A stretch of DNA of 64,000 nt from Gerris lacustris (Eukaryota; Arthropoda; Insecta; Hemiptera; Gerridae). Positions 1-13,982 of the stretch are shown in pieces; position 1 is the stretch's first letter; each line of letters opens with the position of its first letter. The translations under genes were made by a program, and so were the position numbers. Below the pieces are notes generated by a model. That model ran no database searches, was not told the DNA's origin, and saw only the letters and a program-made list of their open reading frames with translations. The DNA is taken from the NCBI GenBank assembly GCA_951217055.1, contig OX578282.1:45528829-45592828 (forward strand), read 5' to 3'.

Positions 1-1618
<1,618 letters not shown>

Positions 1619-1642
1619 TAAATTCTCGACCGTAAATATAAA

Positions 1643-1831
<189 letters not shown>

Positions 1832-1919
1832 GTATGTACGTATGAACGGTTAACTAATTGTCTTCCCTGAAGGAATAGATGTTTGTTGTAACAAGCATAA
1901 ACCCATTGGATTTTCATTA

Positions 1920-3742
1920 AGTGGTCTTAAATCCACTTGTCCTTGACGTTCGCCTCATTACAGTCTGCGGTTTTTAATATAACACGACACATTTATTTAA
2001 ACAAAATTATCTGTCGTATTATTTCCTTAAAATTCATTTAAAAATAGATATTTCATTATATCAAAACTGTAAAGGGTGGTAGCCAAGCAAAACGAGGCTT
2101 TAAATGCTTATGAATAAACAACAAGGTAGGAAACTAAATTCTAATTTTGTGCATACCTAATGTATATAGACATAGCTGGTAGCTCTATTTGCACTAGTTA
2201 CACAAACTAATTCTCTTATTTAAATCACATTACCCTTTAGTTTAAACCTATCCTACATACGTGATTGTATGTTTTGTAAATTTAATTTCTCTTATAAAGT
2301 CACACACTGTAAGTAAAGGGATGGTTGTGAAACGCCGTTATAAATTTTCTAAAATTTCAAAGCCCTTTCAAGGAAAATTTGTTGAAGAAAAGTGTGGTCT
2401 ATTTTCATAAACTTATATGGTTCAAATTAATGAATTAATAATGACTTTAGTTCTTAGCAATTCCCTTCACTAAGTGGAATTTTGTGCACGAATTCTATTT
2501 TTCTTACTCAACTCTCTAAATAAAGTTTAATATTCTTTGTGTAAACACTTTTAGGGAATATTTCGAGTAAAATCTAATTACAAATGCTAATTAGAAGACG
2601 TAATTTGTAAAGTTTTTTCTATGGGACGTGTTTAAAATAAAGTTATGTAGATATGTTAATAAAATTAAGTTTTTTTGCTCTGAAAAAGATATTTTTAGAT
2701 TTTAGATATAAAGTTTGAAGTCGTTACATACACGACATAGGATGTGAAGTTTTTTAAAGTTGTTTGTAAACATAATGTTTGTTTAATTATAATTGCATGT
2801 TTAGGTAGTTTGGAAAGATTTTATCTCACTGTAATTAGGATAAAAAAGTTTTAATTTGTAATTTTGAATATAAAAGTAGACTAGGTTACTCCTTTAAATT
2901 AGGTAATTACATTAGATAAAATGGTTGCTTACCAAATATTTAGAATGTTCGTTACGCCTCACGAAAAATACATTTTATTTATTGATAATATAAGTTAATA
3001 GTGTAATTCAGTAGTAATAAATCCGGGAGCAGTAGACCTTGCGTCAAAAAAATGAAAAACAAAAAAAAAAATTAAGAAACATATATACTGATTTTAATTC
3101 GAATTTTTAAGGAAAAAACAAACAAAACATACATGGATTTCAATGACTTCAATCCACATCCATGCGAAATTTCAAGATTAAAATAAAATTATATTTTTAA
3201 AAAAAATACAAAAAACCATTTACATCAATTTTAGAGAAATTAAGAAACAACTATGTCAACTTTCAAGAATAAAAAATATATTAAAAAAGAATCCATATGC
3301 GTTAATTTTAATGACTTTAAAGAACGCCCATGTCAAATTTCAAGATTTTTTTTTTCCTAATTTAAATATACATATCTTTTTAAATATCTCGTATTCGTTT
3401 TTATACAAACAGAAAATACTGTGGTGGCGTGAAAATTCGATTTTGAGATTTTGATGGGTTTACACGTTTCCCCTGGTCCAAAATAGTGTTGTCTGTGCAG
3501 ACGCTTGGAGCCCTAACTAATGGGCCGTTTTTGATGAAATTTGGCATACAAGTTTATAGAAAAATCCCCGAGTAGAAAGTGAGAAATAAAATTTAGCTCT
3601 GACTTTGGCGGCGCGATTTTTTAAATTTTAAATAATCCAAAAACATTGATTTTAATGCGAAGAAAAATTCATCCTAAAATAAAAATCTAAAATAAGTTTT
3701 AAATATTTAAAAAAAAAATTTAAATCCATGCCAAATTTAAAG

Positions 3743-3788
<46 letters not shown>

Positions 3789-4483
3789 TAAGACAAAATG
3801 CCAATCCGTCTAGTCAGGGGTTGATAAATTGAATCATAGACCTCTCTTCGCTCGGTCAATTCGAGCTTTAAAAATAATTTCTAGTACAGATTATTTGATT
3901 TTGAATTAAGAACAACTTCTCGGCTAAATGTAATTTTATTTATAAAAATTATTCTTATTGATTTTTCGATTTTGAGTTTTCAAAAGTGTGAATAATATTT
4001 TTTTTTTTTTAGCTCCACGGTTATATAGCTAGAGTGAACATTAGCGAAAGAGTAACGGCACAAGGCACCCCAAAAAACAAATTGTTATGGCTTGGTCTCA
4101 GGTGTTAGCAGTAAACCTGTGAAATGTGCCACCACTCATTTTAGCATTTTAGGTTTTCTTATTCTTTTAAAGGTACTTATCAACAAAAAACTATGCTATA
4201 AATGTTTACTTGTTTTATACGGACAATTAAAAATGTATAAAACGTATGAATATTTTGATATTTGACTTCTCTTTGTTTTTGTTCATTGTCTAAACTGTTA
4301 TTAATATAGTTTTGAAAACTGTTACTTTTCCCATTTTATTTTATTTAACCACCAAATTTAACCAATTTTAGTTATTTTAACCACCTGTTGCAACTTCGTC
4401 CTAAAAAAGGCTTTTGCAGTGCAAACCAAAATTCGAAATTTTATCCACATTGCCTTGAAGGGAACCTCAAACCCTTATAATAA
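1920..4483. other. AT-rich non-coding stretch with decayed repeats
   Basis: No gene was recognised. Between about 3140 and 3350 a segment around CAAATTTCAAGATT occurs twice, with a third poor copy near 3728, suggesting an old decayed tandem or dispersed repeat. The segment 3470-3620 (GATGAAATTTGGCATACA) has the style of arthropod dispersed repeats, but no second full copy was found here. Confidence 0.45.
3743..3785. repeat. poly(A) run
   Basis: About 43 consecutive A residues. It could be the tail of a decayed retroposon lying to its left, but no clear body or target duplication was found. Confidence 0.9.
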
Positions 4484-5485
4484 ACTAGCTGAATACCCGT
4501 GCTTCGCTACGGGGTGTTTTATTGTCAATTTAATGGATTTATAAACTACCATCAAGAAACATTTAAATTATTTTACAAAGCGAGAATATCTATATTCTAT
4601 CCCTCCCTCTTATTTCTATACCCCCTCCCCTTTGATAAGATAATTTGCTAATATCCCAAATTAGTTATTCATTCCGACTAAATTTTTAAAAAGGAAAAGC
4701 AGTGGTATTTTCCTTCTGTACCCCCCCCCCCCTCCCCGTGTCATTTTACATCCCTTGGTTGAAATTGGAATTATCTTTTATTAATATACATGCTTACATC
4801 CAAAATAAGAGCTCTTTCTCAAGTATTAACTTCCTAACTTTAGGAGATCGGTCTGGGCTCAATTCCCTTCTCAATTTTCTGGGCTTATGTTCTCACTCTT
4901 CACTTGCGTTGACATTTCCTTTTTACCCCTCTCCTAAATGAAAATAATGACAAAAACGTACATTACAATGACTTTTCTCTTAAAGAGCCTTTCAACGATA
5001 TGCATCATAAAGGGTACCTATCAATTACTTTGACATTTGTACCCTGTACTCATGTGTACCAACATTTTAACTTTATAATCTCATGTAAGCAGTACACTCA
5101 TAGACACTCTTCATTTATATAAGATAAAAGACACTCGTAGACACTCTTCATTTATATAAGATGTAGTTATACACATTTTTTCATTTTACCCCCACCTAAA
5201 TGAAAATATGACAAAACTGTACATAACAACAATTACTGTACTTTTAAAGAGCTTTTCAACGATATGCATCATTAAAAGTTTTCATTACTTTGACATTTGT
5301 ACCCCGTACCCCTGGGTACAAAAATAAAAATTTCGCAAAATCCTTTCTTAGTAGATGCCTATGATATGAACCGAGTATATCCTCAAAATTTCAAGTCTCT
5401 CGGTTAAGCAGATTTTGCTGTGCGTTGATTCTATGTCAGTCAGTCAGTCAATCAGGACATTGCCACTTATATTATAGATATTGTA
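4484..5485 (+). mobile_element. dispersed repeat C, plus-strand copy
   Basis: It begins with ACTAGCTGAATACCCGTG and ends after a TCAG tetranucleotide run (near 5437-5455) followed by TTATATTATAGATA. A reverse-strand relative at 44290-45296 starts with ACTAGCTGACCCGG at its own 5' end. Both share the internal segment with GAGCTTTTCAACGATATGCA and ACTTTGACATTTGTACCC, which is present twice in this copy (near 4985 and 5250). There is no coding capacity; the 79-aa frame at 4702-4941 looks accidental. It resembles non-autonomous elements widespread in arthropods, but the superfamily is not established. Confidence 0.6.
5094..5163. repeat. 37-bp tandem duplication
   Basis: Two adjacent copies of a unit containing TAGACACTCTTCATTTATAT, offset by about 37 bases, inside dispersed repeat C. 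Confidence 0.8.
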
Positions 5486-5489
5486 TAAA

Positions 5490-5976
5490 GTGTTTGAGAA
5501 ATACAAAATCCCAAAAAAACACTCATGTTAAAAAATAAGCCACTTTAACACAATAAGCCAATAATAATTAATTAATATAAAATAAAAAAGTTGTGAGAAT
5601 TTTTTCATTTTAACTGTGTAGAGTGATTTGGGAATGAAAATTGTGGAGTTTGTGAGAGACAGAGAATAAGAGTGAGGGACACAGAGAAACATAATTTACT
5701 TGCATTGGATGGATTAGAGATTAGACCCAGTAGAACTTACTCGGAGACTTAGCTATGATCTTCCAACTTTTTACGCGAGTCTTAGCTTATTATTTTACAT
5801 GTGTTGTTGTTAAGATTTCACGTCTTTTTGTAAGTAATTATTTGTTTTTTAGCCTCTTGTTTTTTTTGTTTTTTTTAATCATATTATGTATACATAATAT
5901 TATATAGAATTTGAAGAGGATTGCTCCCTTCCTATTGGTCCTAGACGGTTGATAGTAGGGTTGTTTGAAAGAGGGG
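5490..5976. other. AT-rich non-coding stretch
   Basis: Nothing was recognised apart from T-rich tracts. The left part of the mariner-like element whose transposase end follows would be expected here, but no matching terminal inverted repeat was found, so the element is probably truncated. Confidence 0.4.
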
Positions 5977-5977
5977 G

Positions 5978-6342
5978 ACGGGAAGTTTATGTTCCACGTT
6001 TCAGCAGGACGGGGTCACAGCCCACACAGCAAGGGTATGCGTAAACTTTTTGCAAGACAGATTTCCCGGGCGTCTCATCTCTTTAAGAGGCGATTTAAAC
6101 TGGCCAGCAAGATCGCCTGATTTGGCTCCTTGTGATTTTTTCTGTGGGGATACCTTAAATCCTTGGTGTACAGTTATCGTCCCAGAAGCCTGGAAGCCCT
6201 AAAGAACAACATTCGAGCCAAAATTGCCGAAATAACTGTGGAAATGCTCGACACAGTGCACAAAGACTTCCAAAAAAGGCTTAATCAGTGTTTGGAGTGT
6301 GAGGGGAACCACTTATCCGATACTTGGTTTAAATCTAGGTAA
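5978..6342 (+). pseudogene. Tc1/mariner-type transposase, C-terminal fragment with one frameshift
   Basis: Frame from about 5978 reads FQQDGVTAHTARV (D at 6008-6010), then FPGRLISLRGD and WPARSPDLAPCDFF, the second and third catalytic-Asp regions of insect mariner-like DDE transposases. Thirty-six residues separate the Asp of QQDG from the Asp of SPDL. After DFF a one-base shift is needed to continue as WGYLKSLVYSYRPRSLEALK and on to NQCLECEGNHLSDTWFKSR, followed by a TAA stop at 6340-6342. The N-terminal DNA-binding part and first Asp are missing, so it cannot be active. Apart from the single frameshift it is well preserved, suggesting fairly recent loss. Confidence 0.85.
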
Positions 6343-6423
6343 ATTTAAATTTCCCATGTTATTAAATCAGGAAAAAAAAAAATTATTTTGTAACATTCTT
6401 TGTTTTATTACATTTTCAAATTC

Positions 6424-6449
6424 ATACGTCTGCCGCGCTCCACCCTGTA
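6424..6449 (+). repeat. likely 3' terminal inverted repeat of the mariner-like element
   Basis: Read on the minus strand this is TACAGGGTGGAGCGCGGCAG. The start TACAGGGTG is typical of mariner-type ends. It is followed on the plus strand by TA, consistent with the TA target duplication of this superfamily. It lies about 80 bases after the transposase stop. No partner end was found upstream. Confidence 0.6.
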
Positions 6450-6535
6450 TATATATATTTTACGTAATATTATATATTATACATATTATATATAATATTA
6501 TACATATTATATAATACGTAATAATATAAGAAAAT
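6450..6535. repeat. degenerate (TA)n-rich tract
   Basis: Alternating TATAT and TAATATTATA words immediately follow the mariner end, with imperfect palindromes such as TATAATATTATA. Probably a decayed microsatellite at the TA insertion site. Confidence 0.7.
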
Positions 6536-6539
6536 ATAT

Positions 6540-9500
6540 ATTAGATAGAAAAGATTTGAATAAGTAATATAGGATATAATAGGAAGATAAAGAAAGATAA
6601 TAAACGGAAATATAATATATTAATTGGGATTAATAATAATCATTGTTTACAAGAAGGAGTTTGATACGCAAAGGCAATGTAAGAAACGGGTTGGGTGTTC
6701 AAATTGAACTAAGCAATCATCTAGTGTGCGTGTGTGGACGAACAGGATGCGAATGTTCACAATCTTCGAGCTTAACTTCACTTACTCCAATATAAAATTC
6801 TATTAATGAGAGTAGAAATAATACTTTGATTTGATGTTTTCTACTATGTAGCGCTTGAGTAGGTAGTTTTTCTAGCTTTGAGAGCGGCAAAGAACCATAA
6901 TTTTCTAGATTTTTTAACTTTTCCTTTTCTTATACGTTCTATACCTATAAACCAAAATTCAAAGTTTTTAGGATTGCTAGAAGTACCTAAGAATTTTGAT
7001 GAGTCAATAATCAACGAGAGTCAAAATAACAAGACTTAGCTCATATATCTTATTGAACCGATATGCGAGAGGTGTGGAATTTTTATTTCTGTAATGAGCT
7101 CTAATGTAATATTCATTTTATATATCTAAGTATCTCTTTAAAAGGATGATAAGGAGGGGTCCAAATTGCCTTGAATTGGATCCAGTAAAGGCTGGTATGG
7201 CTGTGCTCGACATCAGAAAATAAGTTAAGGACTAGAATGACGTCATACCTATATTATTTATTGCGATAAAAATGTTTACCATATTGGCATAAACAAATTC
7301 TTTTAATAGACTCTGGTCTCCTCTTTATTACAATTAATGTTTGCAACCGTGTAACATGGCAAACCTCTCAGGAAATCTAACCTGATGTTGGTTTTAGGAA
7401 ATTGGGTTTAGTCATTTAGTTTCATTGATCCCTTACAAGTGCATTAGTAAAATTAATTAATTTTACCATTAAAATTACAGGATATATGCAATAGCATTTG
7501 TTTCTCTAATTTAAGGCAAACAATCCTCTTTACTGTTTAAACCGGTAAATTATAGTCGGAAGGCATGATCAAACCCATTTTGATTATCAAATTCCCAAAT
7601 GAATCGTTCGTTAATGGAAGTGAAACGTCAAAGAACTTGCTAGTTTGCGAACAATCGCACAAGTTAACAATTACCTAAAGTTTGAAACAGGCTTTAGTAA
7701 TTGATGCTGTCTAGTTTCACTTCTAAGAACTAGATAGCCAACAATATCCTTCGTTGCTTAGTTTCCTCTAAGTTGGGCGACCTCTAGAATGAGTAAGGAC
7801 AAGTCTAACAATACCGCCTGACAACAACAGTCCCTGTTCTAGCAAGTGTTACGGATTAAACTATTGATAACAACTAGATACCGACATAACTGCTCTACCA
7901 TGAACTTTTGTTAGCTTTTTTCTTGTGGAGAACAATGGCATTGTTTGAATTTTCGTATGATCGAAACTGTCAAATTAAAACGAAAGACCTTTTTAAATAA
8001 AACAACTATCCCTTAAGATAAAATTAAAATCCCTTAAGATAGATTTAAAATCTAAGCTTAACGAACCATCAAACAAAAATCTGTACATAAATTAAGAACA
8101 TTTATGTATTATTTCATTGGTAACAATAATTAATAAAATTTAAAATGAATCGATTACCAAGATAAGGTAGTATAATAAACGGTTTTCAGTTTTGGGTATT
8201 AATTTAAATTTAACATAATAATGTTTAATTGTAAATTTATTCAACGAATTTATAAAACATTCTACTCGGCTAATGGATACGGTTAATTTACAATATGCTA
8301 ATGGCTAACATGCCTAAAATTAGTTTATAAACAATATGGTAAATTTAACATACACTAAACCACTATCATATTGCCTAAAATATACTTTTTCAGAAAAAAA
8401 CTTAGTATTATCTATCATAATAACTACAATAAAGTTATAGGCATAGGTTTATTTGTAAATTTCGAGAACCTAAACTAATTTATACTGTTTGTTAAATTTT
8501 AATTTTATCTTGACCCATTCGATTTAAATTTAAATAAATAATTGATATGCTTCTCTCTCGGAAACATTAGATGAAAGAGCAAGGTAAACCCTAAAGGGAA
8601 AATGCTTCTTCGTGACAGGATTTAAATACAAAATATTAATAATGGAATGAATAATTTTACTCAAAATCCTTTGGTTTCTAAGTAAATGTATCAGTTGCTT
8701 CAGCATATAGTTTTGCAACACCACAACTATAAAACAAATGATAAAAATGTATATTACTTTAATATTTAAAATAAATAACGTCACTTTTAAACAAAATCTA
8801 ATACAGTGTTTGTACACTTTAAAAATATTACAACAGAGTTTTAATTTCTACCTCACTCTCTTCCTCTTCTCAATTTATCCTCTTAAAAGAAAAACATTTA
8901 CATAAAAAAAGCAAAAAAAAAAATGAAAATGAACATCGTAGCAACATTTTCCACTTAGGAAAATTACTTTTAAAGTGTCTCCCCCATACCCCCACCACCT
9001 ACCCACTATAACCAAACAACAACAAAAGAAAGCGTTTGAGAATTGAGAGGATAGGGAAGGGGGGGGGGGGGGGGGGGGGACGAACAGATAAAAAACGATC
9101 GGCACACAACACACAAAAGATAAACTCTTGGACAATATTTTTACATTTTTTCTTAACCATTTTCCATTTAGAGCAGTATTTTTTATTAAAAAAAGTACGT
9201 ATATGGGAACATAAATGTTCAAATGCAAGAATAGATGACACAAAAAAACTTGGTAGATATAGGATGGAAAACGCATTTCCCACGTACTAACACTTTTTTC
9301 TTTACTTTTTTGAGTATTTAAAAACACATTCATATAACACATAAACATTGAAAGAAGTTATTACACTAAGAACATTGTGTTAAGGGAACATACATAACTT
9401 CCTTTACACTCCACTCCTACGCACGAGTTAAAAGCACTTATAATGATTACTCTATCCTTACTTGAGCTATAGATAGGAAGGAGAAATGGCTTTGTCCTTT

Positions 9501-10555
9501 TAGAGAAATACAAATATATTTATACTCACGTGTAAACACTTATTTGTAGATTTAAATCATTTATATAATCGAGTTGTGGCCCGACGATGACGTACCTTGA
9601 AATGATTTGATAATGCTAAGCTAAGGCAACCACTTTTATTCCAATAAAAATAAATGTTTGTTTTGATTTGTTGGTTTTCAAATAGATATAATAACTTATC
9701 TAAATTAATTTACTTAATTTTTCCTTTAATTAATTTACTTAATTTTTATGTATATAACTGATGTAAGAAACTGTGGCTCGTATGTGTATAACTGATGTAA
9801 ATAAGGTAAGGGATCGTTCACTTTCCTGGATCTCTTTGTACAACTTTATTATTATAAATAAATATATAAAATTATTATTTGATAAATATATTTATAAACA
9901 ATAGGAGCACTCTTTTGAGAAACAAAATCTAAAACCTTAAATTATAAAAAAATATTTGTAAAAATATCTAAAACGAAGCATAATTCACAATTGAAAACGC
10001 TTTTACTGCTCATGCATTTATGGGGAGCTCGAATAGGCTGTGAGATATGGTTAATTTATTAATGTTAAAGCATTGCTACGCTACATTCGGGAATACGAAA
10101 TAGAGCGGTTAGAGGAAGTAAGAAATATTTAAATCTTATGAAATATAAACAAGCATAAATTTTCCACTTTTGAACTTATCTTCATATTCAGAAAGGATAA
10201 GTTCAGCCTATAATACCCTCGTGTAACTGCCTTTACAACAAGCATCGGAGTAATTCCCTGAATTATTATTATTGCTTTTACTTATTCATTCAAATATGAA
10301 TCACACTAATATTAGGATGCATTTTTTTCTATCTTGATCTTTTCTACAAATCCGGTTTTGTTACATTCAATTCGAGAGCGCATAACAAAAAATTGAAAAA
10401 GTATGTGTTAACACGAAATGAAGCTTAACATAATGTTTTAGTATATACAATATACATAGTACTCTATAAAATAGTAAATTTAAAAAAAAATTGTTTTTTA
10501 ACATAAATAAATAATTTTATTTAAAACACATTTTTAAAAACTAGCTTTTATTCGT
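6540..10555. other. long AT-rich non-coding stretch
   Basis: About 4 kb in which no gene, RNA or transposon end could be supported. The 157-aa and 94-aa minus frames near 8875-9348 run through a poly-G tract that gives polyproline and do not look coding. A small duplication, TTAATTTACTTAATTTTT, and a repeated GTATAACTGATGTAA occur near 9705-9800. Confidence 0.5.
9060..9079. repeat. (G)20 homopolymer
   Basis: Twenty consecutive G residues in otherwise AT-rich DNA. It creates polyglycine or polyproline in overlapping spurious frames and may be a sequencing-sensitive spot. Confidence 0.95.
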
Positions 10556-10739
10556 ATTCTTCTCAGCAAACCCTATCATTTTATATCCATATCATAGGCG
10601 TGCTTAAAAAATAACTATTCCGCCATCTTGTGCTGTCCGCCATATTGGATTTAGAATGACGTCACTTAGCTAACCATGCGTGTATGCAAAATTTCAATAT
10701 AATCGGTTGAGGATAAATACATAATATTTTATGTAACTT

Positions 10740-11340
10740 CATACGTAGGCAATAAACAAGTTTATCTACGATTGATACGAAATATAAACATTGTATCTCT
10801 GTTTTGATGCAAAAAGTGATTCTTTACGTACTTGTATTCATTGCGCATGCGCGTTTCATAATTCCTCTTTTTTCCTCCCTAGTGCGGTAAAAAAGAAGAA
10901 TTCTTCACCTTAACGCACGATTAGCGAGTTTGTTTACATTTAATAAAACTAATTTGCTGTTTGTTTAATTAAAGTAACTGTTTATATTGACTTTTTAGTG
11001 AAAAACAATGATTGATTTATTTCATTATGACGAAAATGAGAAGAATAATACGCCTCCCGAAATAATTAACTAATCACCAAATACACTAATGAATTAATGT
11101 CATCTTTATCAAAAGAGAAATATGAAATTACATAAAGGAAGTTTATTAAATATTTTTTTCTTTATTTATTATTAAAATCCAACAATCGTGGATAAAGTAC
11201 AGTACACAACTCGTGCGAAAACGGCATTTTGCTCTGCTCGTGTGGTTTTACTACCCTCGCTGTCGCTCGGGTGCAAACTCCACACTCGCATGAAAAATGC
11301 TACTTTCCGCACTTGACGCGTAATGTGCGTAATGTATTAT
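10740..11340 (+). mobile_element. dispersed repeat D, copy 1
   Basis: Strong similarity to 58070-58640 along its whole length: shared words include GTTTATCTACGATTGATACG, CATTGCGCATGCGCG, CTTCACCTTAACGCACGATT and CTACCCTCGCTGTC. A third, inverted and interrupted copy lies at 40505-41040. The copies contain a degraded start-codon reading frame (see 11008 and 58327) and end in a GC-richer block with ACTCGTGCGAAAAC. This is a decayed transposon family; the class is inferred only from the short peptide remnant. Confidence 0.7.
11008..11073 (+). pseudogene. possible Crypton-like tyrosine recombinase N-terminal remnant
   Basis: An ATG opens a 21-codon frame, MIDLFHYDENEKNNTPPEII, ended by a stop. 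In copy 2 of the repeat (58327) the homologous frame starts MSDLSDYDE. With indels ignored, the region downstream reads ELMSSLSKEKY in both copies. A pattern of small residues plus KS/K-x3-Y-x3-Y-x2-F resembles the N-terminal helical domain of insect Crypton-type recombinases. The match is short, so the family call is tentative. Both copies are broken. Confidence 0.3.
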
Positions 11341-11925
11341 AACTTTGTTAATGGTTTATATAAAACCTTCTTCATAAGATAAACTCTGACAATATTACTT
11401 TTGTTTCCTGTAATTTTCTATTAAGAACTTTATTAATAATAAGTATGAACGTATACGGGAACATAAATGTTTTAATGCAAGAATAGGTGTTACAAAATAT
11501 AGTGATCATAAGAAGTTCTTTTATTATTATTTGTGATGAATAAAAGGTATTTGGGACACGTTTCAAATAGATTATTCATTTGCATAAAACCGATTAAATT
11601 CATTTATTATTCTGTAGGTAAGGTGGGAAATAAAGAATTCAGAGTTGGAATAAAATGTTTACAACTCTTTGTTACTTCCAGCCTTACTTACCTCCCCATT
11701 ATTAGATTGACTCATCTACTGTGAGCACTATTCTGCCATAAACTTTATTTATATATCTCTTTTGTCTCAGCAGTATAACTAAGTTAAAATGAAGTTATTT
11801 TCTAAGTACCTCTTTTTACGGACACGTGTTTACAATTTTTACTTCCTCATATATGAAGTATATATTGGAAGAAAGATTTTAATGGTACGAAAATTCCATT
11901 TTGAGGTATTAATGCGGATTTACAT
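11341..11925. other. AT-rich non-coding stretch
   Basis: Nothing was recognised between repeats D and E. The two short frames here (11372-11566 minus, 11533-11724 plus) overlap on opposite strands and lack recognisable motifs. Confidence 0.4.
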
Positions 11926-11929
11926 GTTT

Positions 11930-12585
11930 TAAGTCTAAATAAATTGAAATAATTTCAAGATAAAAAGAACTTTTTATATACTACGTTTTTAAATTTGCTG
12001 TTGAATCGTATGTAATGTTGATAATATAATCGTTATTGTTATATAATATATAATGTTAGTGAAAAAAAAAAAAAAAAATAGTTCCAAATGTATTTACTTC
12101 ACATAAATGACAACCATCTAGAGAGCTGATCTTAAACCTATAAAAGGACAAATCTTTGTACACGGATCTCCCCAACACCAAAGCTAAGCGTGTCATCGAT
12201 ATATTTGGAATAATATAAATAATATAATCGATAAATAATATAATCGATAAATAATATAATCGATATTTCCTGTTTTGCTGTCATTCAATGTTTACTTATC
12301 ACAAATTTGAGAGCCGTCAAAATGAAGATTGCGTAAATATGGGACATGGCAAAACAAATAAAATAACTTGCGGATTTTTTTCGAACTAACTTTCTGTACA
12401 GCAAAATCTGCTGAAAACCAATTAAATTCTGCTGAAAGATGGCTATAAAGTATTAAAATAATGCATTGTCATCGTGTTCTGAGCTATGCTAAAAGTTTCA
12501 AATGTCTAGCTATTCGGGAAGTTAGTTAGAAATCGATTGCCAGATTTGTACCGGACAAACAAACAAATAAACAAGAAAGCAAGCT
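11930..12585 (+). mobile_element. dispersed repeat E, copy 1
   Basis: About 650 bases matching an inverted copy at 26440-27045 and a partial copy at 21786-22060. Shared landmarks are ACTACGTTTTTAAATT, CAACCATCTAGAGAGCTGAT, CTGTTTTGCTGTCATTCAATG and TTGTACCGGACAAACAAACA. It ends in GCTAATAAAAACGTAGTAAA, and a similar CTACGTTTTTA word near the other end gives short inverted termini. Near 12210-12262 the unit ATAATATAATCGATAA is present in three tandem copies versus about one in the inverted copy. No coding potential was seen. Confidence 0.75.
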
Positions 12586-12599
12586 AATAAAAACGTAGT

Positions 12600-13468
12600 A
12601 AAGAATAGAGTCAGATGCTAGAACTCTAGGATTCAGTTTCAGGCTGTTCTGATGGTTTGACTATACTTTTTGACGACGAATTTACCTTTAGTAAAGATTT
12701 TGTATGTAAACATTTTATTTATAAAAGGAACCGCAAGAAAAACTACAAGATTTGAGAATATCCCAAATAAGGAAAGAATTATCACCTTTTTAAAGAAATT
12801 AAAATATATATATTATTTTAGGATCTCTAGGACAAGTTGTTCTAAAATAATTCCTTAAAATCTAAAATTCTACAATTTTATAAAATATTCTAATAAAAAA
12901 AAAAAAAAAAAAATCTAAAATGTAGTCCATTAATATACGAATTTAACTATATAAGTCGTTTTCAAGAGAGAAATCTATTTTCTGAGATATTGATGAAAAT
13001 CATAAATTATGTGTTAAAAATCTTCTGTTAATTACTTTTTAAATATGTTTAATAATAAATTAATTAAATTAGATATTATGGTGTTTGAATTTAACTATGT
13101 ACAATGAGAAATGTTGAAAGAATAGTCGGTAAGTATGTCGTATCTGACCCACTTTATTGTTTTGTTCCTATTTTGATCCGGTTTTTTTTTTATAAAAACA
13201 ATAATTTCACTTTGCATTCTAATAAGGAAGGTAACTTTAGTTTTACGATAAATTCAATAGTTTATTTTAAATGTATAAAGTCTCCACGCACGGACGTACG
13301 GGAAATGTTAAAGAGGGGATATACGAGTGTTTTAGAACAGTTAGGGTAGCTAAAAACCTACGATATAGATGCACAAAGACTTAAACACATATTATCACGA
13401 AAAATCTTATCAAAATGTTACATTTTGTTAAAAATAAAGCGCTATTTGAACACGTAAAAAGAAAACAA
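12600..13468. other. AT-rich non-coding stretch
   Basis: No supported feature apart from a poly(A) run near 12895-12912. The 62-aa and 81-aa frames (12670, 13104) carry no recognisable motif. Confidence 0.4.
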
Positions 13469-13469
13469 A

Positions 13470-13976
13470 ACATTGCCATCTTAAATATCGAAAGATAAAA
13501 ATTAGAAAGGTATAATACCACAACTAAATAGATATAGCGATAGCTGAAAGGAATTTTTTCAAGAAATCACCACAGTTGTTTAGGTGCGTATGTACGTAAT
13601 GCTTCTATATACTGAAGTATAAGAATATTCCTTTGTCAAAATAACTATTAAGACATTGATGCAGAAATGTGATACTCCATTGTCCCTAAGTACATTGGAC
13701 TAAATATCGCTTTGTCTTATTGTTTAATTAGACTAAGGGATATTATCAGTTATATAACTGAAATGTGATATTCCTTTTTAATAAGACGGATTATGTACCT
13801 TATTCCTTCAGAATAAGATGCATTATGCACTTTACGAATAATGAATAAGATGAATGAGACTTTATGAATAAGATGCATTACGTACTTTACCGCCAAAATA
13901 CCTGTGATTATTTCCTGAAAACCTATCGATATAAATCGAATTTGTTATCTTTCGATAATTAAGATGGCAATGTTTT
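13470..13976. mobile_element. MITE-like element with 30-bp terminal inverted repeats
   Basis: Left end AACATTGCCATCTTAAATAT with CGAAAGATAA is mirrored at the right end by TTATCTTTCGATAATTAAGA with TGGCAATGTT. Internally a word of the type GAATAAGATGCATTA followed by ACTTTA is repeated three or four times (13780-13885). It is about 0.5 kb and non-coding. A target duplication could not be assigned with confidence. Confidence 0.6.
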
Positions 13977-13982
13977 AAGCAC

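Noticed and set aside
8875..9348. 157-aa minus-strand frame with a polyproline tract
   Set aside because: The proline run is the (G)20 homopolymer; the remaining residues match no motif, and another frame is open through the same bases.
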